Origin: Sipunculus nudus
Lineage: Eukaryota; Annelida; Sipuncula; Golfingiida; Sipunculidae
Assembly: GCA_026874595.1 (NCBI GenBank)
Contig: CM049314.1
Coordinates: 54,233,812-54,297,811 of the forward strand
Direction of reading: 5' to 3'
DNA length: 64,000 nucleotides
This document shows, piece after piece, positions 11,677-22,726 of the stretch. How positions within the stretch are numbered: position 1 is the first letter of the stretch; each line of letters starts with the position of its first letter. The notes beneath the pieces are model-generated. The model was not told where the DNA came from. It saw nothing but the letters and a program-made list of their open reading frames with translations, and searched no databases. Position numbers and translations under genes: made by a program.

Positions 11677-11832
11677 TGTTACGGGGTGACATTAAAGCGG
11701 ACCAAACTGTCTCGTTGTGAAGCTTGCTTTTCTAAGGAAGCGGTTGGTACGCCGGACTTGTGCGCCACCGTTATGGGTTCGAATCCCGGATCGGCCCAGA
11801 TTTTTCCCCCCCAGCAATTTGTCTTCGTAACA
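11677..11832 (+). mobile_element. Solo 156-bp LTR with tRNA-like internal sequence
   Basis: A complete short LTR from TGTTACGGGG to CTTCGTAACA. The flanks are ATTA on the left and ATTG on the right, a possible 4-bp duplication with one change. The B-box GGTTCGAATCC is at 11776-11786 and a degenerate A-box at 11733-11743. It matches the LTRs next to the primer site at 9279. Confidence 0.75.
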
Positions 11833-13106
11833 ATTGATAACCTCTTTCGCAATGGGGTCGCCATGGATGAAAAAATATTTCATAATATATCGAGTATAAA
11901 GATGATAGTTTTTTGTCAAATAGAATATCTATTCCTAAATCTTCTTGACTAAAACTTGGTGGAGGAACATGGGAGCATTTCTTTTCATTTTTTTTAATTA
12001 TATGCAAATCATGGTAAATTTGCTTATCTCTATACCCGCTGTTAAGAGAACGATGGTATTTAAACCTATAGCTTACATGATCACAGATTCGAAATATCCT
12101 AAATGGAAATTCATTCGTGAATAGTTCATCCAGATGAAAAATGTACAGGGTTTACCTCAGGTTTTACGTTTTGCAAATCAGTGATTGACATAAAAATGAA
12201 TTAGTGAAATATGAAATTATGAAGATTTCGGATACTTCCAGTTAGATTCCTAATGGAACATGAAATATTACTGTATATTACATACTACGTGTAGTTATTA
12301 CATGATGTGAAGAATAAAATAATACATGAATATGACAATATCAACATTTTTATACTTTTTACTGAATACAATATACATATATTTACAAGCACTCAGGCTT
12401 GCCTATACCATAGAAAAAATTACAATAAACTGATTAACAATTAAGGTTAAATAAACATGTTATCAATCGGCACCCAACACAGTGGTGTCAGTTTATCTTT
12501 AAGGGTGCGGGGATGACTCGATGACAAACACATACACATGTATATTATATATATATATAAATATATATACACTGTATATGACACATTTCATATTTATTAC
12601 ATTTCAGAATAAGATTAAAAAAACAAGGTATTATATATTAACAGTATAGGTTTTTACTAAACAAGGTTTAGATATATTATATTTCATCGTAAACTCTTAA
12701 TGGAACCAATATATATAATTTCTGATATTTAATATATTGTTACAGGTATCTATTTTATTGTGCACAGGAGTGTTACATGTGTCTGTTGATATTCTAATGC
12801 GTGTAGCGCAGGCATAGTTCGTTGCTATGGGAACCTCGCTTGTTCGGCGCTGGCTCGCGTGTGGGGTCTGAAGCGTAGAGACACAGCGTTCTTTTTTTTC
12901 TAGATGTTTCGGGTCTGTTCATGTGCGTGTGTATTGTTCTATGAAAAATTCCATTTCTAGAATGAGCTGGTAGAAAGTAAAATACCAGCAAGCACTAAGA
13001 GTGTTACTTTCTCGTAAGTTTTTGGGACCTTACCGATAATTGCAGTGGTGTCAGATATATAACGGATTTTATACAGATTTAATACGGACTGTCTCCAGTT
13101 CGCCTT

Positions 13107-14690
13107 TTTTTTAAAATAAATTTTATTGCTGAAAAATCATACAATACACGTCACACATAATTGTACAAATCACATCAAATACAATATAAACAAATGTATC
13201 CAAAGCACATTGCCTGGATATTATTCCAACTATGTTAAAAATGCTTCCTTACTTTTCCCCATTTTTCTAAATGTGCAGTAATCTTATTTTTCTGTTTTGC
13301 TATTATATATTCAATTTTCTCTATATATTTCATTCTCCTCAAAAAACCTGGCATTAAATTGCTTGTGTTTTGATTATTTTCCTTTCTACTTTGATATACA
13401 CACATTTTAAATGTAAGGATCACCTGATTTATTAGAAGGTTATTCTTAATTGGAAGCATTCCATACAATACTTTGTTCAAGGTTAATGGTGGCATTATCA
13501 CTCCAATTGATATCATCCAATCCACAATTCTAAAATATAGATTTTTTGTTACAAAACATTCATAAAAAATGTGTTCCTTGGTCTCTAATTCTATGAAGCA
13601 ATAAGAACATCGGTAACTATCAACTAACTTCCATTTGTAAAGTAAACTATTGGTTGGTAGATAGTGATGGAGTATTTTAAATAAGAATTCCCTTGAGTAC
13701 ATATCCAATGAGATTTTTTGGATGGCTCCAAAGTAACTCTCCCAGTTGATATTATCATCCTGTATTGTTTGTCTTAACTTGGCCAATGATGAGGGTGCAG
13801 TAATTTTTTTTTCCACCAACACATCATAAACATATTTAGAAGATAAAGATTGTATATTTGTAATACCCTTAGTTGTAATTATGATATGCTCCTCTGATAT
13901 ACCTTCATTAGATTTGATATCCTCGTCTTGCAATAATTTTAGCCAGTTACATGGTCCTGCAGCTAATACAGATCTCCATTTGAGATAGACTCCTGTTCTA
14001 ATGTCTGACTATTTTTTAATCAAGTCATACCATTTTAGCATTTTCCCAACATTTGAGACAAAGTCTTTTACAAACCTTATTCCACACGAGTCCAAATGTT
14101 TGCAATACACTGACTTTTCATCCACTTTAATCCACCTATTGTTCCACAGAGGTTGCAGTTTTACCTCATTTTTTATGGTTGGATCTTTTGAAACAAATTG
14201 TGACCAATCTTCCAAACATTGTTTATAAAAGCCTGGTATCTTAGATTGTGTTCTATGGAATTCAAAGTTTGAAGACACATTGGCAACTCCACCTATTTTC
14301 TCAAGATAAAACATTGGTACTGCTTTCCATGCATAAGCACTATTACACAGAATCAACCTTTTAATCCAAATTATTCTTTGAATTTTCAATCTGCTGTCTA
14401 AGTCTACAGAGGTTATACCTCCTTTATGGTATGGTCCTATCAGTGTACTATATCTGACCTTGGGTTTTTCTCCTCTCCATACAAAATGTTTCATCATTGA
14501 CATAGCAATATCTATGAATGACTGAGGTGGTACATGCATATTGCATACGTATATTACTTTGGATAAAGCTAATGTTCTACAAATTTCTGCCCTTCCAAAT
14601 AATGTTAAATTTCTGCTAGACCACACAGTAAAGATTTTTTTTCAATTGTTCTCTCACATTATCAAAATTAAGTTTCCTACTGATATCTTT
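13107..14690 (-). mobile_element. 5'-truncated LINE (L1/Tx1-like RT C-terminus) nested in the LTR
   Basis: The LTR phrase GCCTTT is repeated on both sides (about 13102-13107 and 14692-14697), a short target duplication. On the minus strand the right side is the truncated 5' end and the left side ends AATAAAATTTATTTTAAAAAAAA. The coding part reads NLTLFGRAEICRTLALSK (the LINE thumb-region pattern), a Trp-rich WIKR segment, and a C-terminal Cys/His patch CSYC...KEHIFYEC typical of LINE RT ends. Only one in-frame stop (14009-14011) interrupts about 460 codons. A one-base shift in an A-run lies upstream, near 14632. Confidence 0.85.
13235..14626 (-). pseudogene. LINE reverse transcriptase C-terminal fragment
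   Basis: This is the coding part of the nested LINE, read on the minus strand in one frame from 14626 to 13235, with one TAG at 14009-14011. It lacks the catalytic FxDD palm, which lay in the truncated 5' part. It therefore cannot act. In intact relatives this region follows the polymerase domain and contributes RNA binding during target-primed reverse transcription. Confidence 0.8.
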
Positions 14691-15041
14691 TGCCTTTGAA
14701 TTATTACTATTTACATGCATTATTGGTGTTGAAGGACTCTTGTTAAACTATGACAGTAGTGGTATCCAGAAATCAAAGCCTAGGATCCGGACACTCTGGT
14801 ACTGCGCATTTTTATGGTTATACTGTGCAATTGTATTGATTTAGTGTATTGTAATGTAAGGATCGTTCAAGGAATAAATTATTATTATTTGTTAACAAAG
14901 AACCACGGACTTCTTTATTCGTTCCCCTAGACATTTCACGCTGCCTAGTATTACAGAATCTGATTTTTTTATCTCCGTAACATAATTTGTGCTCGTCTCG
15001 ATTACGTGATCAGCTGTTATTAGGTGCCGTAACCTAAAAAT

Positions 15042-15059
15042 TGTGGGCTTGTCCGGGAG
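15042..15059 (+). other. Decayed tRNA-Pro-type primer-binding site
   Basis: TGTGGGCTTGTCCGGGAG matches the 18-base site found intact at 9279-9296 (minus) at 15 of 18 positions. It lies 7 bases after the LTR end. Confidence 0.7.
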
Positions 15060-15149
15060 GCTTTATAGTTTTGAAAATTTATTAGGCCTTGACCTAGACA
15101 CATTGTTTAAAATACATTGTTTACAAGATTTATCTCAGTGTTTTTTTTG

Positions 15150-16300
15150 TCTTAACAACTTAACATAGCAGATTTCAAACCTGAGGCATTCGTTGAAGAT
15201 CCAGACCCTGATCAACTTGAATATATTAGAAAAAAGATCAGTTGTTGCGTTTGGGACAACCCTTTGGGCTAGGTGTGAAAAAATGCTTTGAGAAAGCCTG
15301 ATATCATTTCTAAAATCATGCAAGATCTAGTTAGCAAAGGTTTCATTGAAGAGAGTGAAGTTGAAACATACAAAAATGACAGCCTTGCTATGCAGTTAGA
15401 ATAAAAAAAGTTAGAAATGCAAAATGAGCTAGCATTAAAAGAGAAAGAAATAGAAATAGAAAGAAAAAGAAATAGAAAGAGAAAGACTAGAAAAGAAAAA
15501 AGAAATTGAGTTAAAACGACTGGCGTTAGAAAGACTTAATCTAGAACATAGTCTACATGCTGCCCCAACTCACAGTTTTGATATTACTAAACACATTAGA
15601 CCTGTCCCACCTTTTCAAGAAAAAGAGGTTGATAAATATTTCTTACACTTTGAGAAGGTCACTGAAAATTTAAAATGGCCTAAGGAAAATTGGACTATGC
15701 TATTACAAAGTGTATTGACTGTCAAGGCCAGAGAAATTTATACAGAGCTTACAGAGCCGCTGCTGACTATGACTAGGTTAAACGGTAAATCTTAAAAGTT
15801 TATGAGTTAGTTCCGGAGGCTTACCGCCAGGGACTCAGAAATTCGGAAAAGCGCAAAGACCAGACCTATGTAGAATTTTCTAGGACAAAAGAGCAGTTGT
15901 TTGATCGCTCGAGTAGTTCTTAAAATGTAATGAAAGATTATGACATTTTGCGCCAGTTGATTTTGCTTGAAGAATTTAGCTCATGAATATTTATTAACAC
16001 ATAAAATGTCCTTTACTAGAAAATCAAACCAGTCATTCACAAACAAGAATGTAAATCAGTATGGTCAAAAGAAGTTTAAGGCGCAGTCACCCAGTACAGC
16101 TAGTCCTGAGAGTCTATTGCTACATCTCAGTCCACGTCCACTGTGTCCAAGTCCAACAAAGACCAGTCATTTTCAAAGAACATCTGTAATTACTGCAAAA
16201 AGGAAGGTCAACTAATATCTAACTGTTTGAAACTTGCAAATAAACTGAAGAGCCAACCCTTTTTGTTTCAAACCCTATAAAAAGCCAAGCTCTTTCCATG
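15150..16300 (+). pseudogene. Decayed gag of the Gmr1-like element
   Basis: It contains a charged coiled-coil-like Glu/Lys/Arg run (about 15410-15530), then PVPPFQEKEVDKYF and FEKV...LKWPKENW, a capsid pattern common in metazoan gypsy gags. A zinc-knuckle remnant (about 16182-16230) reads CNYCKKEG with the His replaced by Gln. At least ten stops or shifts are visible. The following 16300-16780 is a Ser/Glu-rich stretch with repeated GACTCCTGCGAGGA-like words. Confidence 0.72.
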
Positions 16301-16779
16301 TAAATAAGGGGAACAACTCCTTTACTGACTCTAAAAAAAGAGTTTGATGCTATGGAGGCCCACGTGCCGTCTGAATCCAAAGAAGAATCCATAGCTTGCG
16401 GGAAATAAACCTCATTTGATTCCTGCGAGGAATTTAATAAGGCTAGGTCCTTTATAGACTCCTGCGAGGAGTATCCTCTAAATAAGGCTAAGTCCTTTTA
16501 TGACTCTTGCGAGAGTATTTCAATTGAGGCCAGGTCCTCTTATGACAAACAGAAGTTTGTTTCTGTTGCGGAAAATTCCTCTGTTTACTCCCATTAGGAG
16601 TTTGATTGTATTAAGGATGTAGATTCCTTTTGTGAAACCGAAAGTGTTTATGACTGACAGTCAGTTCTTCGTTTGATGAAATTGAGGTAGTAGATTCCTC
16701 TCCTGACTCTGAAATAGAGTTATTTGAGCCATTCATACATGATGGTTTTGTATCACTTTCAAGTGATTTTTCAGATTCT

Positions 16780-17290
16780 ACCCCTATTAGAATTTTGAGG
16801 GACACTGGTTCAGGCCAGACTCTCATGTTAGCAAACACTTTCAAATTTTCTACTAGGTCTTTTACTGCTGTACATGCACCAGTTAATGGTGTATTTTCAG
16901 ACAAGCACACTTCAGTTCAACTTCACAGTGTACATTTAAAATCTATGAATATTACTTTGGGCATAAGATCTACTTTACCCTTTAAGAGAATTCAGTTGCT
17001 ACTAGGCAATGATGTTTCAGGTATTAAAGTACAGCCTGTACCAATAGGAACAGAAAAGCCGTCACTTGATCAGGACACTTATCCTGAACATCTGAAAATT
17101 CCTGGTTTGTATCCTTTGTGTGCTGTAACTAGATCTATGGCCAAGAAAAACACACATGAGGATAATGGTCCAGATAATAACACTCTGAGAGTCACTAGTG
17201 ACTCGTCCAACGACTCGCCCGTACAGGATGCAGCATATCAAGGTCAAACCTTATCGCAGAACAGCATAAGGACCCTGATATTTCATTTTT
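16780..17290 (+). pseudogene. Aspartic protease region of the Gmr1-like element
   Basis: An open stretch with RDTGSGQT (catalytic Asp motif) and, about 65 residues on, LLLGNDVSG (the LLG-D motif of retroelement proteases). A linker with a TRSMAKK stretch follows. It belongs to the pol polyprotein. Confidence 0.75.
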
Positions 17291-18166
17291 GCTTCCAAGG
17301 GGAGTTTCTAAAGATGGACTGTCACCGAACCCAGTTGATGTCTATATTAAAAATGGAGTACTAATGCGTAAATGGCGACCACCTGATGTATGCGCTGATG
17401 ATGGGTGGGACATCAAATATCAAATAGTAGTGCCCAAAAGCAATCGCAATGAAATTCAAGCATGGCACATGAGGCTCCTTTGTCTGGCCATTTAGGTATA
17501 AATAAAACGTATTAGAAAATTAGTACACACTTCTATTGGCCTAGTCTCAGAACAGATGTTTTACAATACTGTAAATCATGCCACACATGCCAGATGGTAG
17601 GCAAGCCTAATCAGAATTCTCTAGCCTATTCTAGGCCTAGAATTAAGGCCTATTCCTGCCTTCGAGGAACCATTTAGTAGGATTATTGTTGATTGTGTTT
17701 GACCACTGCCCAAAACAAAGTCTGGACATGAATACTTGCTGACAATAATGTGCGCAACTGCCAGGTTCACTTAGGCAGTACCATTGCGCAAAATTAATGT
17801 CAAAAGTATTGTCAAGGCTCTGGCCAAGTTTTCCTTAAAATGTTTGGATAATGAAATTCCGTCTAGTCTGATCAAGGGTCTAATTTTATGTCTGTCTTAT
17901 TCCAGCAAGTTTTGCTTGAACTAGGTATAGAACAGTACAGCTCTTCGCAATACCATTCTGAAAGTCAGGACGCCATCGAGCGTTTTCACCGGACATTAAA
18001 AAGCACGATTAGTACCTATTGTTACGACACACAGAAAGACTGGGATGAAGAAATTCACCTATTGCTGTTTGCTGTCAGAGAATCATTTCAAGAGTCCTTG
18101 GGTTACAGTCCCTTTGACACTCAGTTCGAGGTTCATCAAATGAGACATCGACGAGATGTGAATTGA
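17290..18166 (+). pseudogene. Integrase region of the Gmr1-like element
   Basis: The HHCC zinc-binding module is readable at about 17464-17610: HEAPLSGHLG, FYWP, then CKSCHTC. The core follows, with IVDCV-PLP (first Asp, about 17690), YLLTIMCATAR, then LGIEQYSSSQYH and ERFHRTLK (catalytic Glu). Several stops and shifts break it. It lies upstream of the RT, the reverse of the usual gypsy order. Confidence 0.78.
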
Positions 18167-18169
18167 GAA

Positions 18170-18595
18170 TAGTGATTATACCTTACTATAAATCAGAAGA
18201 TTTATATCATATTAAACAATAAATTAACTTCAGTTAATTACATGTCGTTGAATGGCAAATAGTCATCTTTTAATTACAAATATTTACATTCATGAGATCA
18301 CAAAGGTTATTTTACATTTCTCATGATGATGTTAATTAAATAGAACCAAATATTGCAAAATCTTACCCTAACTTTAAAGAATGTATAAGATGTAATGTAA
18401 CTATGATGATCTTCAGTGTATTTTTCATATAAATTTGAGTACCCCAAATTTAACACAGGATCCGCCCCCGTTACACTGAGAAGACTTGGTGGAACTAATA
18501 AAAAAGTGAAAATGTAGCATCCAAACTTCATCTCCACCAAATTTGGTACTTTCATCACAATCTGAACAATTCTTCTGTATTTTGCCGTTAACCGC
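18170..18595. other. Unassigned AT-rich block between integrase and RT
   Basis: It shows no match to retroelement domains. The N-terminal RT palm and fingers expected here are missing. Either an insertion with deletion or a decayed linker. Confidence 0.4.
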
Positions 18596-19440
18596 TGCAC
18601 TATTCAGGGCTGCGACGCATATATTGATGACCTCGTCGTGTACAGCGAAACCTAGGAGAAACATCTGCAAATTCTTCGCGATCTCTCCGAAAGAATCAGC
18701 GAAGCACGTCTGAACATCAACTCAGGAAAATCTGAGTTTTGTCATGCACAAGTAACACTTTTTTGGTCATATTGTCATATTGTAGGGCAGGGTCAAGTAA
18801 ACCTATTGGTGCTAAAAAAAGTGCTATTTCTGCATTTCCTAGACCAGAAAACAAAAAGCAAAGAATCCGTTTTTTTGGTATGGTTGGATACTACAGGAAG
18901 TTTTGTTCAAATGTTTCTGCTGAAGCTGAACCTTTGACCTCTTTGCTAAAGAAGAAACAAAGTTTGTATGGAATGTTCAGTGTGAAAATGCATTTCAGAA
19001 TTTGAAAGCAATTATGCAAAGTTCACCAGTTTCAGCAGCTCCCGACTTTTCTGTACCCTTTAAGTTAGCTGTAGATGCTAGTGATACTGATGCTGGTGCT
19101 GTGTTGTAACAAGAAGGCAGCGATGGCATAGGTCATCCAATTTGTTATTTTTCAAAAAAGTTAAATGCAAACCAGACAAACTACTTCATTATTGAAAAAG
19201 AATGTTTGGCTTTGATATTGGCATTGCAACATTTTGAAGTTTATGTGACTTCATCAGTCAAGCCTTTCATTGTCTTTTCAGTGATCACAATCCTCTTACG
19301 TTCATGAACACGTTAAAGTGTAATAATCAAATATTGCTTGCTATGGAGTTCGTTTTTACAGGATTATATTCTTGAAATCGGACATATTTAAAGGGAAAGA
19401 CAATGTACTTGTTGATTGCTTATCGAGATGTTTATGAAAT
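18596..19440 (+). pseudogene. RT (C-terminal part) and RNase H of the Gmr1-like element
   Basis: AYIDD, the RT active-site motif, is at about 18618-18632, followed by a KSEFCHAQV-type thumb strand. VGYYRKFCSN and EPLTSLLKK are readable in a second frame. The RNase H shows LAVDASDTDAGAVL, FSKKLN and EKECLAL. The next element is the polypurine tract, so no integrase follows. Stops include TAG in place of the conserved Trp after the YIDD strand. Confidence 0.8.
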
Positions 19441-19508
19441 GTTGTAAACGCAAAATGATCTTGATCGCAAAAAGAAAGTTTTTAGAGAAAACTTTCTTTC
19501 TTCTAACA

Positions 19509-19518
19509 GGAGGGGGGG
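19509..19518 (+). other. Polypurine tract of the Gmr1-like element
   Basis: GGAGGGGGGG immediately precedes the TGTTAC start of the 3' LTR. Confidence 0.75.
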
Positions 19519-20212
19519 TGTTACATGTTGATATTCTGATACATGTAGCGCAGGCATAGTTCGTTGCTATGGGAACCTCGCTTGTTGGGCGCTTGGTCGC
19601 GTTTGGGGTCTGAAGCGTAGAGACACAGCGTTCTTTTTTTGTTCTAGATGTTTCGGGTCTGTTCATGTGCGTGTGTAATGTTTTTTGAAATTTTCCATTT
19701 CTAGAGTTTTCGGGTTAGAAGCTTTTAATTAGGGGCTGTGTTTAGAGCCGACAGAAAGAAAAATACTAGTCAGCACATAGACCGTAACTTTCTCGTCAGT
19801 TCTGAAACCTTACCGATAATTGCAGTGGTGTCAGATATTTAGCGAATTTTATACAGATTTAATACGGACTGTCTCCAATTTGCCTTTGCATTATTACTGT
19901 TTACATGGATTAATGGTGTTGAAGGACTCTTGTTGAGCTATATCCAGAAATCAAAGTTTTGGATCCGGACACTCTGGTACTGTACATTTTTATGGTTATA
20001 CTGTGTAATTGTATTGATTTAGTGTATTGTAATGTTAGGATTGTTCTAAGAATAAATTAAAATTATTTTTTAACAAAAAATCACTGACATCTTTATTCAT
20101 TCCCCCAGACATTTCACGCTGCCTGGTGTTACAGAATCTGATTTTTTTTCTTCAGTAACAAAATTTGTGCTCGTCAAGAAAATGTGATCTGTTGTTATTA
20201 GGTTCCGTAACA
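19519..20212 (+). repeat. 3' LTR of the Gmr1-like element
   Basis: 694 bp, TGTTAC to GTAACA, then ATAT. Similar throughout to the 5' LTR, and in its last third to the solo LTR at 22727. Confidence 0.87.
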
Positions 20213-20532
20213 ATATTTCATTTTCAATATATGAATATTATTTTCTGAATAGCAAAGGGTAGGATTACATTGACCGTCCCACCTTACTATAAGGTGGGTG
20301 GACATGTGCACCCATCCCCCCCCCCCCCCTTATATAAACGCCCCTGAACCAAGAGGGTCATTTCAAGTTTGAATAAAAGCAATGTTACACCCTCCTGTTC
20401 CGCTTTTTCTGTGTTTGATCATGCCCTTGCCTACCCACACATATTTACAGAAGTGACGTTTCTTATCTTGCTCTTATTAATTCAGGCGTAGAAATAATTT
20501 CATTTATTTCTGATCATCTTCACATCTTTCAG

Positions 20533-20668
20533 AAGATCCTGACTCTCCTTCACAAGGGGGCGTCACCGTCTGGATGATAGTCACTTTCGTTCTTGCCGGT
20601 GTGGTTGTCTTGGCAACAGGAATCCTGTGTGGCTGTCTGGCCTGCTACTGCGGTAATAAGAGAAACAG
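20533..20668 (+). CDS. Gene A coding exon 3: transmembrane segment
   Basis: This 136-bp exon enters in phase 1 and leaves in phase 2. It follows a CATCTTTCAG acceptor and ends at the donor GTACAA. It encodes a short acidic/Ser-Pro linker, then about 26 hydrophobic residues starting VTVWMIVTFVLAGVVVL, then CGCLACYC and the basic GNKRNR. This is a type I membrane anchor with a positive-inside stop-transfer. The four closely spaced cysteines at the inner face are candidate palmitoylation sites (inference). The 1-to-2 phase pattern is the same as the transmembrane exon of gene B at 52306-52567. Confidence 0.82.
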
Positions 20669-20871
20669 GTACAAATAAATGTTATATTTATTAACTATTG
20701 ACCAAAATATTTTTTTTATAAATTACACTATTTGATTTATTTTCAAACCTATCATTTAATGGGTAATTAGTTTCATTGTTTATGTTCAGTCAGACCGGTA
20801 TAGGTATATAACAAATACCCCTTTCACCCGGCAAATAATGAACGGTTTCAAACTCACAAAATTTCACAGTT

Positions 20872-21310
20872 TACAGTGCTGAAACGATACATTGTGCGTG
20901 ATATGATGCATGTCGCGATACCACATTAAAGATTAGATACATTGTGTCAAGATATGATACATGTTGCTGTACCACACTAAGGATACGATACATTGTGTCA
21001 AGATATGATACATATCCTGATACCTTACTAAAGATATGATACATTCTGTCACGATATGAAACATGTCGCGATACCTCACTAAAGATACAATACATAGTTT
21101 CATGATATAGTACATATCGCGATACCAAACTAAAGATACGATTTATTGTTTCATGATATGATACATATCGCAATACCTTACTAAAACACGATAAATGGTC
21201 GATATATTGTGTCATGGTATGATGCATGTCGCGATACCTCACTAAAAATACGATATGTTGTTTCATGATATGAAACATGTCATGACACCTCACTTAAGAT
21301 ACGAAAAATG
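20872..21310. repeat. 51-bp minisatellite, about 8 copies
   Basis: Units of the form GATACnATACATTnTGTC-AnGATATGATACAT-nnCGCGATACCnnACTAAA. They are moderately diverged. A 140-residue antisense frame across the array is only repeat translation. In intron 3 of gene A. Confidence 0.9.
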
Positions 21311-21589
21311 TTGCAATTAAGTCGATTGCATTTTCGATTGACATATATCGTCAATGAATCGATTGTTTAGCGGGACCTCTGATGATACCAACACGCTATA
21401 TGACCCTGTATCCCAAGCCATCTGAGAATACAACATGATATTTAATTTTGTATCTTGATTCATCTGACGATACCATCACAATATTTTACTTTGAATCGCG
21501 GGGTATCTGACGATACGTCAGATGTTTGACTTTGTTACAGCCCTAGGTATTTTAAAACCAAAGATCGGTACACCAAAAGGACAAAATAC

Positions 21590-22708
21590 AGAAGATTAAA
21601 CATTAAGTTTATTCACCCCCTGAGGTTAAATACCGAAGATTAAACATTAAGTTTATTCACACCCTGAGATAAAATACCGAATATTAAACATTAAGTTTAT
21701 TCACACCCTGAAATAAAATACCGTAGATTAAACATTAAGTTTATTCACATCCTGAGATAAAATACCGAAAATTAAACATTAAGTTTATTCACACCCTGAG
21801 ATAAAATACCGAAGATTAAACATTAAGTTTATTCACACCCTGAGGTAAAATACCGAAGATTGAACATTAAGTTTATTCACACCCTGAGGTAAAATACCGA
21901 AGATTAAACATTAAGTTTATTCACCCCCTGAGGTAAAATACCGAAGATTAAACATTAAGTTTATTCACACCGTGAGATAAAATACCGAAGATTAAACATT
22001 AAGTTTATTCACACCCTGAGATAAAATACCGAAGATTAAACATTAAGTTTATTCACACCCTGAAATAAAATACCGAAGATTAAACATTAAGTTTATTCAC
22101 ACCCTGAGATAAAATACCGAAGATTAAACATTAAGATTATTCACACCCTGAGGTACAATACCGAAGATTAAACATTAAGTTTATTCACATCCTGAGATAA
22201 AATACCGAAAATTAAACATTAAGTTTATTCACACCCTGAGATAAAATACCGAAGAATAAACATTAAGTTTATTCACAACCTGAGGTAAAATACCGAAGAT
22301 TGAACATTAAGTTTATTCACACCCTGATGTAAAATACCGAAGATTAAACATTAAGTTTATTCACACCCTGAGGTAAAATACCGAAGATTAAACATTAAGT
22401 TTATTCACCCCCTGAGGTAAAATACCGAAGATTAAACATTAAGTTTATTCACACCCTGAGATAAAAAACCGAAGATTAAACATTAAGTTTATTCACACCC
22501 TGAGATAAAATACCGAAGATTAAACATTAAGTTTATTCACACCCTGAGATAAAATACCGAAGATTAAACATTAAGTTTATTCACACCGTGAGATAAAATA
22601 CCGAAGATTAAACATTAAGTTTATTCACACCCTGAGATAAAATACCGAAGATTAAACATTAAGGTTATTCACACCCTGAGGTAAAATACCGAAGATTAAA
22701 CATCAAGT
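21590..22708. repeat. 44-bp minisatellite, about 25 copies
   Basis: The unit contains ACATTAAGTTTATTCACACC followed by CTGAGATAAAATACCGAAG. Copies differ at few positions (GAGGT/GAGAT/GAAAT, CACCCC). Higher-order similarity between blocks (for example around 21840-21960 and 22290-22430) suggests segmental duplication within the array. Confidence 0.95.
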
Positions 22709-22726
22709 AATTTCACTCCTCGATCA

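Larger units (their letters stand above)
12738..15034 (+). repeat. 5' LTR of the Gmr1-like element, split by a LINE
   Basis: Excluding the LINE at about 13107-14690, the LTR is about 707 bp, against 694 bp for the 3' LTR. Shared blocks include AGCGCAGGCATAGTTCGTTG, GAGACACAGCGTTCTTTTTT and GACATTTCACGCTGCCT. A 33-bp stretch near the start (about 12745-12777) is absent from the 3' LTR. The end is GTAACC instead of GTAACA. Confidence 0.82.
12738..20212 (+). mobile_element. Degenerate 7.5-kb Ty3/gypsy element, Gmr1-like pol order
   Basis: Two LTRs (12738-15034, interrupted, and 19519-20212) start TGTTAC and end GTAAC(C/A). They are flanked by the 4-bp duplication ATAT (12734-12737, 20213-20216). 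The interior shows a primer site, gag, protease, integrase, then RT-RNaseH, then a G-rich polypurine tract. Integrase before RT is the copia order. Among Ty3/gypsy-like elements it is known for the Gmr1 group. Many stops and frameshifts show it is dead. It sits sense-oriented in intron 2 of gene A and makes up three quarters of that intron. Confidence 0.85.

Noticed and set aside
11584-11952. 122-residue open frame over the solo short LTR
   Set aside because: The reading frame is formed by LTR and intron sequence. The tRNA-like boxes and LTR ends explain the structure better.
20871-21293. 140-residue antisense open frame
   Set aside because: It is a translation of the 51-bp minisatellite. 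The repeated residues reflect the DNA repeat (51 is a multiple of 3), not a protein domain.
21590-22708. CRISPR-like regular array
   Set aside because: The 44-bp units are contiguous with no unique spacers, and the sequence is animal DNA. It is a minisatellite.
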